From the NCBI GenBank assembly GCA_937776645.1, contig CALMRI010000004.1, positions 1 to 64,000 on the forward strand: a stretch of 64,000 bases of DNA. The letters are read 5' to 3'. The notes beneath the pieces were generated by a model. That model saw nothing but the letters and a program-made list of their open reading frames with translations, was not told the DNA's origin and did not search any database. Both the position numbers and the translations under genes were made by a program. The stretch is from an uncultured Alphaproteobacteria bacterium (lineage in GTDB: Bacteria > Pseudomonadota > Alphaproteobacteria > Thalassobaculales > Thalassobaculaceae). This document shows, in pieces, positions 1-9,960 of the stretch (within the stretch, counting starts at the first letter, position 1; every line of letters starts with the position of its first letter).

Positions 1-265
1 GATCAGCGACGTTCAGGTGTTTGGCGTGCCGGACCCTAAATTCGTCGAGGAACTCTGCGCCTGGATTCTGTTGGTCGATGGCGAGACGGCGGATGAGGAC
101 GCAATCCGCGCCTTCTGTCAGGGGCAGATTGCGCATTACAAGATCCCCCGCTATATCCGATTCGTCGATGCCTTTCCGATGACGGTGACCGGCAAAATCC
201 AGAAATTCGTCATGCGGGAGAAGATGATCGCCGAGCTTGATCTGAAGGTTGCGGCAATGGCGTGA
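1..265 (+). CDS. Acyl-CoA synthetase (AMP-binding), C-terminal fragment
   Basis: The gene is cut by the window edge; it reads in frame from base 2. The visible 87 residues are the small C-terminal domain of the ANL superfamily (AMP-forming acyl-CoA synthetases), which rotates over the active site for the thioester step. It shows the VFGVPDPKF entry strand and the terminal motif [10 protein letters not shown], whose lysine is the catalytic lysine of adenylation. The ending shortly after [10 protein letters not shown] is normal for the family. Substrate (fatty, aryl or other acid) cannot be told from this part. It stops 110 bases before the next gene on the same strand. Confidence 0.9.
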   Translation, partial: ISDVQVFGVPDPKFVEELCAWILLVDGETADEDAIRAFCQGQIAHYKIPRYIRFVDAFPMTVTGKIQKFVMREKMIAELDLKVAAMA

Positions 266-374
266 CCCTGGGACAGTGGCTATTTCGAATGGGGACTTGA
301 GTCTCCTGCTTGCTATCAATATGACAGGGGAGGCAGGGAATGCTTTGGCTTTTCTCCGGTCACAAGAGGACGGA

Positions 375-611
375 ATGATGGCGCGTAAAAAATCCAGCGG
401 TAAGGGTGGCCCCGCGTTCATGATGTTCAATGTCACCTATGAAGACGGCATGGTGACCTCCAACCGGCGGATCGCCAACGAGTTGCTCGACTTGTCCTTT
501 GGAGATGCGATCAAGGATCTCGCGCGGACTGCGATCGAGGACCAGGACAACGAAATAGCCCAACGTTCCGGCCAGCGCCGGGCCAAGATCAAGTCCATCG
601 CCGCTGTCTAG
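375..611 (+). CDS. Small basic hypothetical protein (78 aa)
   Basis: A short unrecognised protein. It has a lysine-rich N-terminus (ARKKSSGKGG), a hydrophobic FMMFNV strand, a mixed middle and a basic, probably helical end. I chose the ATG pair at 375/378 because an AGAGGA ribosome binding site lies just upstream at 365-370; the longer in-frame extension to 249 overlaps the acyl-CoA synthetase end and looks non-coding. No signal peptide or membrane segment is seen. The size and charge could suit a nucleic-acid or ribosome-associated protein, but that is only a guess. Confidence 0.55.
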   Translation: MMARKKSSGKGGPAFMMFNVTYEDGMVTSNRRIANELLDLSFGDAIKDLARTAIEDQDNEIAQRSGQRRAKIKSIAAV

Positions 612-880
612 GTTGACGTCTAAGGTATTGAATCCTGGCTAAGAATTTCCAACCCGCCAATGGGGAGTCGGACGAATTGTCTTGACTTGCCACCGCATCA
701 AGCGCCTTTGTGCCGCCAGCGATACTCCTTCAAGGTCGAATTTCGATCGATCGCCGGCTCCAAAAATTTAAACCGGCCCCGTTTCTTTCCGACAAATGTA
801 GGCGTTTCGTTAGGCGGCCACTGCTAGGCGCACTTGCATTGCGCACGTTGAGCCGACAATGCTTGCATTCTGCTTGCGCG

Positions 881-908
881 CGCGCCGTCCCGTAGACGGG
901 ACGGCGCG
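881..908 (+). promoter_or_regulatory. Strong 13-bp hairpin in the helicase 5' leader
   Basis: Perfect inverted repeat: arms 881-893 and 896-908 (CGCGCCGTCCCGT and its complement) with only two bases between. It ends 37 bases before the helicase start. There is no T-run after it, so it is not an ordinary terminator. RNA-helicase genes of the cold-shock type often have structured leaders, so a role in translation or RNA stability is plausible but inferred. The rest of 612-945 contains no gene that I can support. Confidence 0.5.
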
Positions 909-945
909 TCAGCATGACGTTTGATCGAGAAAGACAAAACATCAC

Positions 946-2284
<1,339 letters not shown>

Positions 2285-2307
2285 TCAACGCACCTTAAAC
2301 TCGAAGC

Positions 2308-2344
2308 AATAAACACCAGGCCACAACGTGGCTCGGCGTTTATT
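2308..2344. terminator. Bidirectional stem-loop terminator
   Basis: An imperfect 17-bp stem (AATAAAC...GTTTATT, two mismatches and one wobble) with a 3-base loop. It lies between the convergent helicase and MDR genes. The A-rich left foot and T-rich right foot give a U-rich end in both directions. Confidence 0.7.
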
Positions 2345-2402
2345 GTGATTTCGCACCGCGATCAAGATAAGGGCGTTGAAGAACCACCGCCTGTTGGTGC
2401 GT

Positions 2403-3377
2403 TCAACCGACAGACAAGGTAATTTTACCAAAATGCTCATTGGCCTTCATGCGAGCCAGGGCATCGGTGACTTCTTCCAACGGATAGGTCCGGTCCATCG
2501 GCAGCGATAGCGCGCCGTCGGTGACTGCGTCGCCCAGATCAGCCCAGGTCAGCCGAACGATCTCGCGCACTTCTTCAAGCGAGCGGGTGCGGAAGGTGAC
2601 GCCGATATATTTGATGCGCCGTGCCGCGTGCAGGTCGAAATTAAAGTCACCCGAGAAGCCGCCGAGGCGTCCGACATTGATGATCCGGCCTTTTATCGCC
2701 GTGGCCGCTAGGTTCTGGTTGGCAACATAACCGGAGATCTGGTCGATGATCGCATCCACGCCTTTGCCGCCGGTGGCTTCCAGCACCTGATCGACCCAAG
2801 CTGGATCGCTCGGGTCGACCGCGAGGTCGGCGCCGAAATCCTTGAGGCGGGCGCGGCGTTCGGTATTGGTCGAACTGCCGACCACCAAAGCCGCCCCCTT
2901 ATGCTTGGCTATCTGCATGCCCATGATACCGACGCCGGAGCTGGCGCCTTGGATCATCATCGACTGACCGGGTTTCAGCGCCCCATTGGTGACGATCGCG
3001 TCATGCATGGTCTGCAGCGCGACCGGCAGGGTCGCCGCTTTCTCATAACTCATATTGGTGTCGGGGATCTTGACCGCCCGCCCCCAATCAGCGACCGCGT
3101 ATTCGGCCCAACCAGCGCCGCCCGAGCACATCACCCGATCACCTACCGCCAGGCCTTGAACCTCGGTCCCAACCTCCGCGACTTCACCGGAAAACTCCAT
3201 TCCGACGATGGTGCCTGCCCCGCCTGTACTGCCGTGGCTGGCCCCGCCAGAAACGATTAAATCGGCCCTGTTGAGACCGCAGGCGCGGACCCGTACCAGC
3301 ACCTCGTTGGACTTTGGCTTTGGGGTCGGCGCATCGAGAATTTTGACGCCAATATTGGTGACTGTCGCGGCCTTCAT
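2403..3377 (-). CDS. Zinc-independent MDR oxidoreductase (NADPH:quinone reductase-like)
   Basis: Medium-chain dehydrogenase/reductase of 324 aa. The N-terminal GroES-like domain has the NEVLVRVRACGLNRADL segment, and the Rossmann part has GASSGVG at about residue 144, the nucleotide-binding loop of the quinone oxidoreductase branch. No structural-zinc cysteine cluster is seen, which fits NAD(P)H-dependent reduction of quinones or enones without zinc. The start is supported by AAGGAG eight bases upstream. It is monocistronic and faces the helicase. The exact substrate is unknown. Confidence 0.85.
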   Translation of the reverse strand: MKAATVTNIGVKILDAPTPKPKSNEVLVRVRACGLNRADLIVSGGASHGSTGGAGTIVGMEFSGEVAEVGTEVQGLAVGDRVMCSGGAGWAEYAVADWGRAVKIPDTNMSYEKAATLPVALQTMHDAIVTNGALKPGQSMMIQGASSGVGIMGMQIAKHKGAALVVGSSTNTERRARLKDFGADLAVDPSDPAWVDQVLEATGGKGVDAIIDQISGYVANQNLAATAIKGRIINVGRLGGFSGDFNFDLHAARRIKYIGVTFRTRSLEEVREIVRLTWADLGDAVTDGALSLPMDRTYPLEEVTDALARMKANEHFGKITLSVG

Positions 3378-3624
3378 CCCGGCGGCTCCTTGTTGGGTGT
3401 GAGGGTCAGATAGCTATGCCCGCACGGTAGCCTGAGCGCCTTTCGAGTTGAATAGCCGAGGCCGGTTATACCGCGATATCCCATGTCGGATCGAGCCTAG
3501 CACGGTTACCCGGTTCATCGTCGACTTGATGGCTCCCGGTGGCAAGGCGCAATCGATTGGACGGCGGGGGCCCGCGCGCTAGGTTTAAAATCCCTCGAAC
3601 GCCCGTCTGGGAGTGGAGAGTCTC

Positions 3625-4728
3625 ATGGATTTCGGCATATTTAATCTGTTGCAGCATCGGGACCGCTCGAAACCACCACACGAGGTGATCGCCGAGGCAT
3701 TGGAGCACACCCAACTTGCCGAGGAACTGGGCTTCAGCCGGGCCTGGTTTGCCGAGCATCATTTCTCCAATTACAGCCTGTGCCCGTCACCGCTGATCTT
3801 TTGCAATCAGGTGGCGGCGACGACCAAGCGGATCCGGGTCGGCTGCGCAGTGCTTATTCTCCCGCTACATGCGCCGGCCCGGGTAATCGCCGAGATAGCG
3901 CTGATCGATGCGCTCTCCGGCGGCCGCCTTGATGTGGGGGTCGGCAGCGGCTATCAGCATTATGAGTTTGAGCGATTGGGCGCCGACATTAGTCGGAACA
4001 AGGTGATGTTCAACGAAATGCTCGACATGATCGACCAGGGCCTGCGGCAACCGCATTTCAGCTATGACGGCGCTATCTATCAGCAGCCGCAAACTGCTAT
4101 CAACGTGCACTCGGTCCAGACGCCGCGGCCGCCGATCTGGATCGCCGGCGCGGACCCGAACAGTCATCGGCGGTGTGCCCGCGACGGCTTTATCCCCTTC
4201 ATCTCCGGTGGCATCGAGAGCCCGGAGCGGATCCGCCAGATGCGCGATCAGGTCGAGAAATGCTATACTGAGGAAGGAAAGGACCCGGGGTCGATCCCGC
4301 TCGGCGTGCTGCGTTTCGTCTGCGTCAGCGACGACAAGGCCGTCCTCGACGCCTATGTCGATGGCGCGCGGTTCCAGAAACGCATCGCCATGTCGCTACG
4401 CCATCGCAAGGAAACCATGGTCGATGACTACATGGTCGCCGAGCAGCCATTCGCCAACGAGCCGACGCTGGAGCAGGTGGCCGAGAATATCGTTGTCGGC
4501 AATGCCGAGCAGGTAGCGAAACGGCTGTGTGGAGAGATCGAGCTATATGGGCCGCGGCACATGAACATCTATTTCGCCGTCGGCGACGTACCCAGCGCCG
4601 CGGTGATGAACTCGATGGAACAATTCTCGACCAAAGTGGTGCCGATGATCGAGGCGCATTTCGGCAAGCCGCTGGCGGAAATCTGCGATATGCCGATGCC
4701 GACGCCGGTAACTTTGGCGGCGGAATAA
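3625..4728 (+). CDS. LLM-class flavin-dependent oxidoreductase (luciferase-like)
   Basis: A 367-aa bacterial-luciferase-like TIM-barrel enzyme that would use reduced FMN (or F420) and oxygen on an organic substrate. Family marks are the MDFGIFN start, AEHHF at about residue 47, GCAVLILPLHAPARVAE-type strand, SGGRLDVGVGSGY (flavin phosphate region) and PPIWIAG. The ATG at 3625 has GGAGAG upstream; a GTG four codons earlier is possible. It opens a same-strand group: the SDR follows after 20 bases and a MOSC gene follows that. The three may act on one substrate. Confidence 0.88.
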   Translation: MDFGIFNLLQHRDRSKPPHEVIAEALEHTQLAEELGFSRAWFAEHHFSNYSLCPSPLIFCNQVAATTKRIRVGCAVLILPLHAPARVIAEIALIDALSGGRLDVGVGSGYQHYEFERLGADISRNKVMFNEMLDMIDQGLRQPHFSYDGAIYQQPQTAINVHSVQTPRPPIWIAGADPNSHRRCARDGFIPFISGGIESPERIRQMRDQVEKCYTEEGKDPGSIPLGVLRFVCVSDDKAVLDAYVDGARFQKRIAMSLRHRKETMVDDYMVAEQPFANEPTLEQVAENIVVGNAEQVAKRLCGEIELYGPRHMNIYFAVGDVPSAAVMNSMEQFSTKVVPMIEAHFGKPLAEICDMPMPTPVTLAAE

Positions 4729-4748
4729 CGCTAAAAAACCGGAGAAGC

Positions 4749-5534
4749 ATGATGATTTTGCAGGATCAAGTTGCCGTGGTCACCGGCGCTGGGGTTGGCA
4801 TTGGCGCCGCGTCGGCCATGGCTCTCGCAAAGGCCGGGGCGAAAGTGGTGGTCGCGGATATCGATATCGCCTCGGCTCAGACGATAGCTAAGTCAATCAC
4901 CAACAACGGGGGCTCGGCCCTAGCGGTCGAGGCGGATGTCGGCGATGTCGGATCAATCCAGCGGATGATTGACAAGACAGTGGAGGCTTTCGACCGGCTT
5001 GACATCATTCTCAACAATGCCGGTGTCACCCGCCGGGCCGACATTATGGACATCACCGAGGTCGATTGGGACCGGATCCATCGGGTCAACGCCAAGGGCG
5101 TGTTCTTCTGCCTGCAGACCGCCGCCCGGCAGATGATCGCCCAAGGCGGCGGTGGACGGATCATCAACATCGCTTCCATCGCCGGGCGCGGCTATGCCGG
5201 CACCTCGAACGCCGCCTATGCCGCCAGCAAGGGTGCGGTGATCAGCCTGACCAAGACGGCGGCCCAGCAATTGGCGCGCCATGACATCAACGTCAATGCC
5301 GTCTGTCCGGGGGTCACTAGCACCGCGCTTTCCCAAGCCAATCTCACGGTACGGGCCGAGCAGGAAGGCGTCACCGTCGCGGAGATGACCAAGCGCCGCG
5401 CCGCGATGATCCCGATTGGCCGGGCCAATGACCCGGAGGATATAGCCGCCATGGTGGTGTTCCTCGCCTCGCCGGGCGCGCGCAATATCACTGGCCAGTC
5501 CTATAACGTCGATGGCGGGATCGTCCCGGCGTAG
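4749..5534 (+). CDS. SDR family oxidoreductase
   Basis: Classical short-chain dehydrogenase/reductase of about 260 aa. It has the cofactor loop TGAGVGIG near residue 14, NNAG at about 90, the active-site serine in NIASIAG and the YAASK catalytic tyrosine/lysine. The ADID after the second strand suggests preference for NAD(H) over NADP(H). The C-terminal VDGGI is typical. Two adjacent ATGs (4749 and 4752) follow a GGAG site; 4752 has the better spacing. It lies 20 bases after the LLM oxidoreductase, so the two are probably co-transcribed and may oxidise or reduce an alcohol/ketone intermediate in the same pathway. Confidence 0.9.
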   Translation: MMILQDQVAVVTGAGVGIGAASAMALAKAGAKVVVADIDIASAQTIAKSITNNGGSALAVEADVGDVGSIQRMIDKTVEAFDRLDIILNNAGVTRRADIMDITEVDWDRIHRVNAKGVFFCLQTAARQMIAQGGGGRIINIASIAGRGYAGTSNAAYAASKGAVISLTKTAAQQLARHDINVNAVCPGVTSTALSQANLTVRAEQEGVTVAEMTKRRAAMIPIGRANDPEDIAAMVVFLASPGARNITGQSYNVDGGIVPA

Positions 5535-5603
5535 GGGTTATTGGTTCTGACGCCAACCTCGGGTTACCCTCCATCGATGCCGTCACTTTTTCAGGAGCCT
5601 GCC

Positions 5604-6158
5604 ATGGCTAGACATCTTCCCCGCGCCGAATTGCTTGCCGGTCTGCCGGAAATCCTTGCCTCCCCCAAGGATGGCGGCAGGGTCGACGGCATCGTGGTGC
5701 GCCCGGCCTCCGAACAGCGCCAGGAGGTTGAGAGCATCGGCATCAGCCTAGCCCGCGGTCTTGAGGGCGATCACTGGGCCAAGGGCTGCTGGATGTCGAC
5801 CGAGGATGGCCAACCACATCCGGATGTGCAGATATGCATCATGAGTTCGCGCTGCATCGCGCTGATCGCCCAGGACCGGGACAACTGGGCGCCGGCGGGT
5901 GACAATCTGTTTGTCGACATGGATCTGACCCCGTCGAACCTGCCGCCGGGCACGCAGTTGTCGGTTGGTACCGCGGTGATCGAGATCACCGATACCCCGC
6001 ATAAAGGTTGCGCAAAGTTCATCCAACGCTATGGCCGGGACGCCTGCGTCTTCGTGAACATGGATGACGGCGACAAATACAAGCTGCGCGGCATTTATGC
6101 CCGCGTGGTCAAGGACGGCCAGCTTTCGCTCGGTGATACGATGAAGAAGCTCGCTTGA
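5604..6158 (+). CDS. MOSC domain protein
   Basis: A 184-aa stand-alone MOSC (molybdenum cofactor sulfurase C-terminal) protein. It shows GDHWAKG and the conserved HKGCAKF motif with the cysteine that in MOSC proteins coordinates Mo or carries sulfur, followed by RYGRDA. Relatives bind Mo cofactor and reduce N-hydroxylated compounds or move sulfur; I cannot tell which applies. The start at 5604 is fixed by AGGAG at 5592-5596. It is the third gene of the LLM-SDR-MOSC group. Confidence 0.85.
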   Translation: MARHLPRAELLAGLPEILASPKDGGRVDGIVVRPASEQRQEVESIGISLARGLEGDHWAKGCWMSTEDGQPHPDVQICIMSSRCIALIAQDRDNWAPAGDNLFVDMDLTPSNLPPGTQLSVGTAVIEITDTPHKGCAKFIQRYGRDACVFVNMDDGDKYKLRGIYARVVKDGQLSLGDTMKKLA

Positions 6159-6162
6159 TCGA

Positions 6163-7161
6163 TCACGCCGCTTCCTTAGGCCCCGCGCCGCGGGCGAAGC
6201 GTTCGTCATTATAGGCCTTCACGGTCGTGGTCTCGTATTTCGCCGGGTTGTCGGCGTCGGCGCAGGTCTCGATGCAGCTTATCGGCGCGTCGTAGTTTGG
6301 CCGTGTGAAATAGCCGATCGACAGCCGCCGGGAGCAGGACCGCGCCTCGACCTCGGGCACGGCGACCCGGTGCGGCGTCGAGACCCAGCGATCATTGGTC
6401 CAGCGCATCAACAAATCACCTATATTGACCACGAAAGTATCGTCGATCGCCGGCGCATCGATCCAGTCGCCGCCGCGCGGTCGAACCTGCAACCCACCCT
6501 CGGCCTCTTCATTGCGTAGGATCGTCATCATTCCGAGATCGGTATGTGCGCCGCAGCGTAGTTGTCCGGGTTCCAGCTCCCGGTCCGGCGCCGGGTAATG
6601 CAGCAACCTGAGCTGACTGCCATGGCGGTCGAGCTTGTTGGCGAACCAATCCATCGGCAGATCCAGAGCTAGGGCGAAATAACGGGCCAGGCGACGCGAC
6701 AAATTTTCGAGCTCGGTGAAATAGGCGCGCATGGCCGGTTGCAACTCCCCTGGTGCGCTCGGCCAGAGATTGGGCGCAAAATTCGGATAAGAGCGCGCCT
6801 GCGAATGGAAGTCATCGTCCGGCAGATCGAACGGGCCAATGGCGAAGACTTCCTTGTAGTCCGGCGGCGTTTCCCCGCCATGCATCCGTGCCAGGGTTTC
6901 CTCGCCATAGGGAATATAGCCCCGGTTCTGGTCGTTGGTTGGTCGCCGAACGGTCATTTTCTGCGTAACCGGAAGGTCGAAAAAATTGCTGCCGGCACCG
7001 TATAACGTCTGTTGAACCGACGGCGAGACGCCATGGTTTCTTACCACCAGGAAGCCGATATCCCGGCAGATCTGATCAAGTTCGCGCGCCGCCGTCGCCG
7101 TGGTCGCGGCATCACCGGTCTCGAAGCGGGCGAGGTCGATGATTGGGATTTGGTTGTTCAT
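6163..7161 (-). CDS. Isopenicillin N synthase-like Fe(II)/2-oxoglutarate oxygenase
   Basis: A 332-aa non-haem iron oxygenase. An N-terminal DIOX_N-like part (IPIIDLARF, RNHGVSPS) precedes the jelly-roll core with the iron facial triad: H and D in AHTDLGMMTIL and the distal H in TPHRVAVP, then the R-x-S pair (RRLSIGYF) that binds the co-substrate carboxylate. The N-terminus was set at the ATG at 7161, preceded by AGGAG. It sits 55 bases downstream of a second LLM oxidoreductase on the same strand, a likely two-gene operon, and converges on the MOSC gene with only four bases between. Substrate unknown. Confidence 0.88.
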   Translation of the reverse strand: MNNQIPIIDLARFETGDAATTATAARELDQICRDIGFLVVRNHGVSPSVQQTLYGAGSNFFDLPVTQKMTVRRPTNDQNRGYIPYGEETLARMHGGETPPDYKEVFAIGPFDLPDDDFHSQARSYPNFAPNLWPSAPGELQPAMRAYFTELENLSRRLARYFALALDLPMDWFANKLDRHGSQLRLLHYPAPDRELEPGQLRCGAHTDLGMMTILRNEEAEGGLQVRPRGGDWIDAPAIDDTFVVNIGDLLMRWTNDRWVSTPHRVAVPEVEARSCSRRLSIGYFTRPNYDAPISCIETCADADNPAKYETTTVKAYNDERFARGAGPKEAA

Positions 7162-7216
7162 CGGGTCTCTCCTGTTCTTTAGTCGGTCAATTCTGGGTTG
7201 GGTAATCCTGGACCAA

Positions 7217-8050
7217 TCAAACCCTCGGCAATTCCGCGACGGCATCGCGCATCCGGTTGATATGCTGGTCCGGCTTCAGGTCACCGCCCAAGGTCCGCAG
7301 GCACAGATGGGTGAGACCAATATCGCGCCAGCCGGCGACGCGGGCCTGCCATTCGTGTTCGCGCGGGCCGACGACGGCGACGCCGGCCTCGATGCCTAAG
7401 GTCTTGGGGTCACGACCAACCGCCTCGGCCTCACGATAGATGTCGTCGCGCACGCCGGGGAATTCCTCCGGCGAGCAAAGCACGAACCAGCCATCGGCCA
7501 ATTGACCGATGCGCCGGCGAATGCGCTGGGTCGGCACGCCGCTCGCGCCAATCCAAATCGGAATCGGTTTTTGTATCGGCAACGGGTTCAGACCGATATC
7601 GCAAATCCTGTCCCAGCGACCCTGGAAGTTCACCGTCTTCTGGGTCCAGAGCAGTTTCAGCAGCGCCATCTGTTCCTCGCACCGGGCGCCCCTGGTGCTG
7701 AAATCGGCACCAAGCGCCTGATATTCCGCTGGCTCCTTGCCGACGCCGATACCCAGCCGGAGCCTACCGCCCGAAAGCCGGTCCAGGGTCGCCGCCTGTT
7801 TGGCCAGCAACACCGTCTGGCGTGCCGGCAGAATGATCACCGAGGGCACCAGCTCGATCTTGTCCGTGGCACCGGCAATCAACGCCATCATCGTCATCGG
7901 CTCATGCAAGGGACCGCTGCCGGGGCGGATAACCTGGTCCGGCACCCGCAGATGGGTCAACCCCAGCGCCTCGGCTGCCTGGGCAAAAGCCTTGATCGCG
8001 CCGATATCGTCCTGCAATTCCCTAACGGGCAAGGATACGCCAATTCGCAT
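7217..8050 (-). CDS. LLM-class (F420-type) flavin-dependent oxidoreductase
   Basis: A 277-aa luciferase-like protein. The N-terminus MRIGVSLPV, SVIILPARQTVLLAKQAATL, the flavin-contact segment LSGGRLRLGIGVG, and PIPIWIGA are family marks. The form resembles the subgroup often predicted to use F420, but F420 use cannot be shown from the sequence. ATG at 8050 has a GGAG site upstream; a longer in-frame start 12 codons earlier is unlikely. It is the first gene of a pair with the IPNS-like oxygenase. Confidence 0.85.
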   Translation of the reverse strand: MRIGVSLPVRELQDDIGAIKAFAQAAEALGLTHLRVPDQVIRPGSGPLHEPMTMMALIAGATDKIELVPSVIILPARQTVLLAKQAATLDRLSGGRLRLGIGVGKEPAEYQALGADFSTRGARCEEQMALLKLLWTQKTVNFQGRWDRICDIGLNPLPIQKPIPIWIGASGVPTQRIRRRIGQLADGWFVLCSPEEFPGVRDDIYREAEAVGRDPKTLGIEAGVAVVGPREHEWQARVAGWRDIGLTHLCLRTLGGDLKPDQHINRMRDAVAELPRV

Positions 8051-8227
8051 GGTAGGGTTCTCCGGCTTTTGGGCGGCGTCTTCCACTCACTGGGACGTTA
8101 CATTGTTTCTTCAGTTGGAATTGATAGCATCGAAATACCGGGTGGTCGCTTGCAAAGAACGCAGTCGCCGCGGGTGATCGGCCGCAATTTAAGTTCCAGA
8201 GAGCCATGATGAGAGAGGGAAACACCA

Positions 8228-8371
8228 TGTCCAACGTTGAATATTTTTACGCGGCCCATTCCGCCTACGTCTATCTCGGCTCGGCTAAATTCATGGAAAT
8301 CATGGCCTCGGCCGGGCGTGGCATCATCCCATTTGGAAGCCGGGGTGGAGTGCATTACGCCGAGAGTTAAG
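8228..8371 (+). pseudogene. N-terminal remnant of a DsbA-fold isomerase (2-hydroxychromene-2-carboxylate isomerase-like)
   Basis: A 47-codon reading frame starting MSNVEYFYAAHSAYVYLG and KFMEI-x-x-x-AGRGI matches the N-terminal strand and first helix of the HCCA isomerase/DsbA-like family, which is normally about 200 aa. After AGRGIIPFGSRGG the similarity ends and a stop follows. The serine of AAHSAYVYLG is the position that replaces the DsbA cysteine in these glutathione-dependent enzymes. The bases from 8372 to 8603 do not continue it. A start codon and a spaced GAGGGA site survive, so a short peptide could still be made. Confidence 0.6.
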
Positions 8372-8603
8372 ACTGGACCGCGTTCCCGCAGAGCGGACGC
8401 TTTCGCGATGTCGTGATGCCGGGGCCGTCCAGCGACACCACCATGGCGATTAGCCCGCGGCGTAATAGATCCACGCTGTCGCGGCGGTGAACCGCGCCGG
8501 CGCTGTAGCGGAAATGAGCCATGACGGATTTTCCCCGCGAGTCCCACCAATCTGAATCACCCGATGCCGGTCCGCAACCGTATCCAATCGACTGGGGATC
8601 ACC

Positions 8604-9578
8604 GTGATCGTGTTGGTCTGGCTCGCCCTGCCGTTCGTGCTGGTCGACTACACGCTCTACCGGATCACCCAGGCCGGGGTCTTCGCGATCGCCATTGTTG
8701 GGATGAACCTGTTGATCGGCCTCAGTGGACAGCTTTCCATCGGCCATTCAGCCTTTTTCGCTCTCGGTGCCTATGCCACGGCGCTGGCTAGCAATGATGG
8801 CGGCATGTCGGTCTATCTGGCGCTGCCGCTGGCCGGGCTGATCTGCTTCGTCTGCGGCTTTCTATTTGGTTGGCCGGCCTTGCGGCTCGGCTCGATCCAC
8901 TTGTTGCTGGCTACCTGGGGGTTGGCTATTGCGACACCACAGCTTTTGCGCTCCAGCTATCTGGAGCAATGGACCGGCGGGGTCAGCGGCATCTATCTGG
9001 AGCGCCCGGACGTTCCGTTCGATTTGCCGATCAGCAGTGATCAATGGTGGCATCTGGTCACCTTGGTCGCCGTGCTGATTCTGTTTCCAATCGCGCGAAA
9101 CCTGATCAATAGCCGGACTGGTCGGGCCCTGCGCTCGATCCGCGACCACCCGCAGGCCGCCACCGCCACCGGGATCAATCTGCCTCTCTACAAGACTCTG
9201 ATTTTCGGCGTCAGCGCGCTTTACGCCGGGATCGCCGGCGGGATGACGGGCCTGCTGACCGATTTTGTCGCTCCGGACACCTATGGCGTGTTCTTCGCGA
9301 TGATCCTGCTGGCCGGAGCGGTCACCAGCGGCCTTAGCGGTATCTGGACCGCGCTGTTCGGTGGGCTGCTGATCGAGTTTCTTCCCGATGTCGCGGCCTT
9401 CGCCACCACCGAGATCGCGTTTCCGGCGGCGGCCTATGGCGCGCTGCTGATCATCATGATCTATTTTATGCCAAGTGGGCTGGCCGGGCTGTTGCAGCGT
9501 TGGCGGGTGGGCCGCGTTGATCAGTTGACTGGCGACAGACGCGGCTTGTCTCTCCCGCCACGCCGTCCACCGATCTAA
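8604..9578 (+). CDS. livM: Branched-chain amino acid ABC transporter permease (LivM family), orphan
   Basis: Inner-membrane permease of about 324 aa with some eight to ten hydrophobic segments. It has the LivM signature GMNLLIGLSGQLSIGHSAFF near residue 32, and the cytoplasmic EAA-like loop SRTGRALRSIRDHPQAA at about 172 that contacts the ATPase. The start is a GTG; no clear ribosome site fixes it, and the true start could be upstream in damaged sequence. The usual partners (LivH, LivG, LivF, binding protein) are absent in this window, and both flanks hold gene debris, so the system is probably incomplete here. Confidence 0.82.
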   Translation: MIVLVWLALPFVLVDYTLYRITQAGVFAIAIVGMNLLIGLSGQLSIGHSAFFALGAYATALASNDGGMSVYLALPLAGLICFVCGFLFGWPALRLGSIHLLLATWGLAIATPQLLRSSYLEQWTGGVSGIYLERPDVPFDLPISSDQWWHLVTLVAVLILFPIARNLINSRTGRALRSIRDHPQAATATGINLPLYKTLIFGVSALYAGIAGGMTGLLTDFVAPDTYGVFFAMILLAGAVTSGLSGIWTALFGGLLIEFLPDVAAFATTEIAFPAAAYGALLIIMIYFMPSGLAGLLQRWRVGRVDQLTGDRRGLSLPPRRPPI

Positions 9579-9960
9579 ATCCCGACCGAGAGATCTTCCT
9601 CGATGATCGCGGCGCACGCCCCGGTATGGGGTTGGATCAGGAAATGCGACGCGCCCTCTGATCTCTGCCAGCCGGCTGTTCGGGAGCAAACCGGCAGCTA
9701 TTCATTGACCCGGTTGCACAGGGGATAGGTGGCCCCCGCTGCACCAAGGTAATCGGGATTGATCGGCCACGAAACAGATCGAGGCTCGGCGGTTCGATCA
9801 ACCCCGGCATGGTCGGCACGATGGTCCAGTGGCGCCCATCCAGCGGCCTTGAGGATACCGCGCCAGGCCGAGGGTAGAAGAAGCGCGTGAATATAAACCA
9901 CTGGGGCTTGCTCGGAGAGCTCGATCGGGTTCATTGAGATTTTGCGGCGGCGGTCGCGTG
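9579..9960. other. 382-bp gap with possible decayed coding DNA
   Basis: No intact gene. On the minus strand short stretches in different frames look coding-like, for example PTMPGLIEPPSLDLF followed in another frame by HFLIQPHTGACAAII, which suggests a degraded gene. I could not assign a family. Confidence 0.35.
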
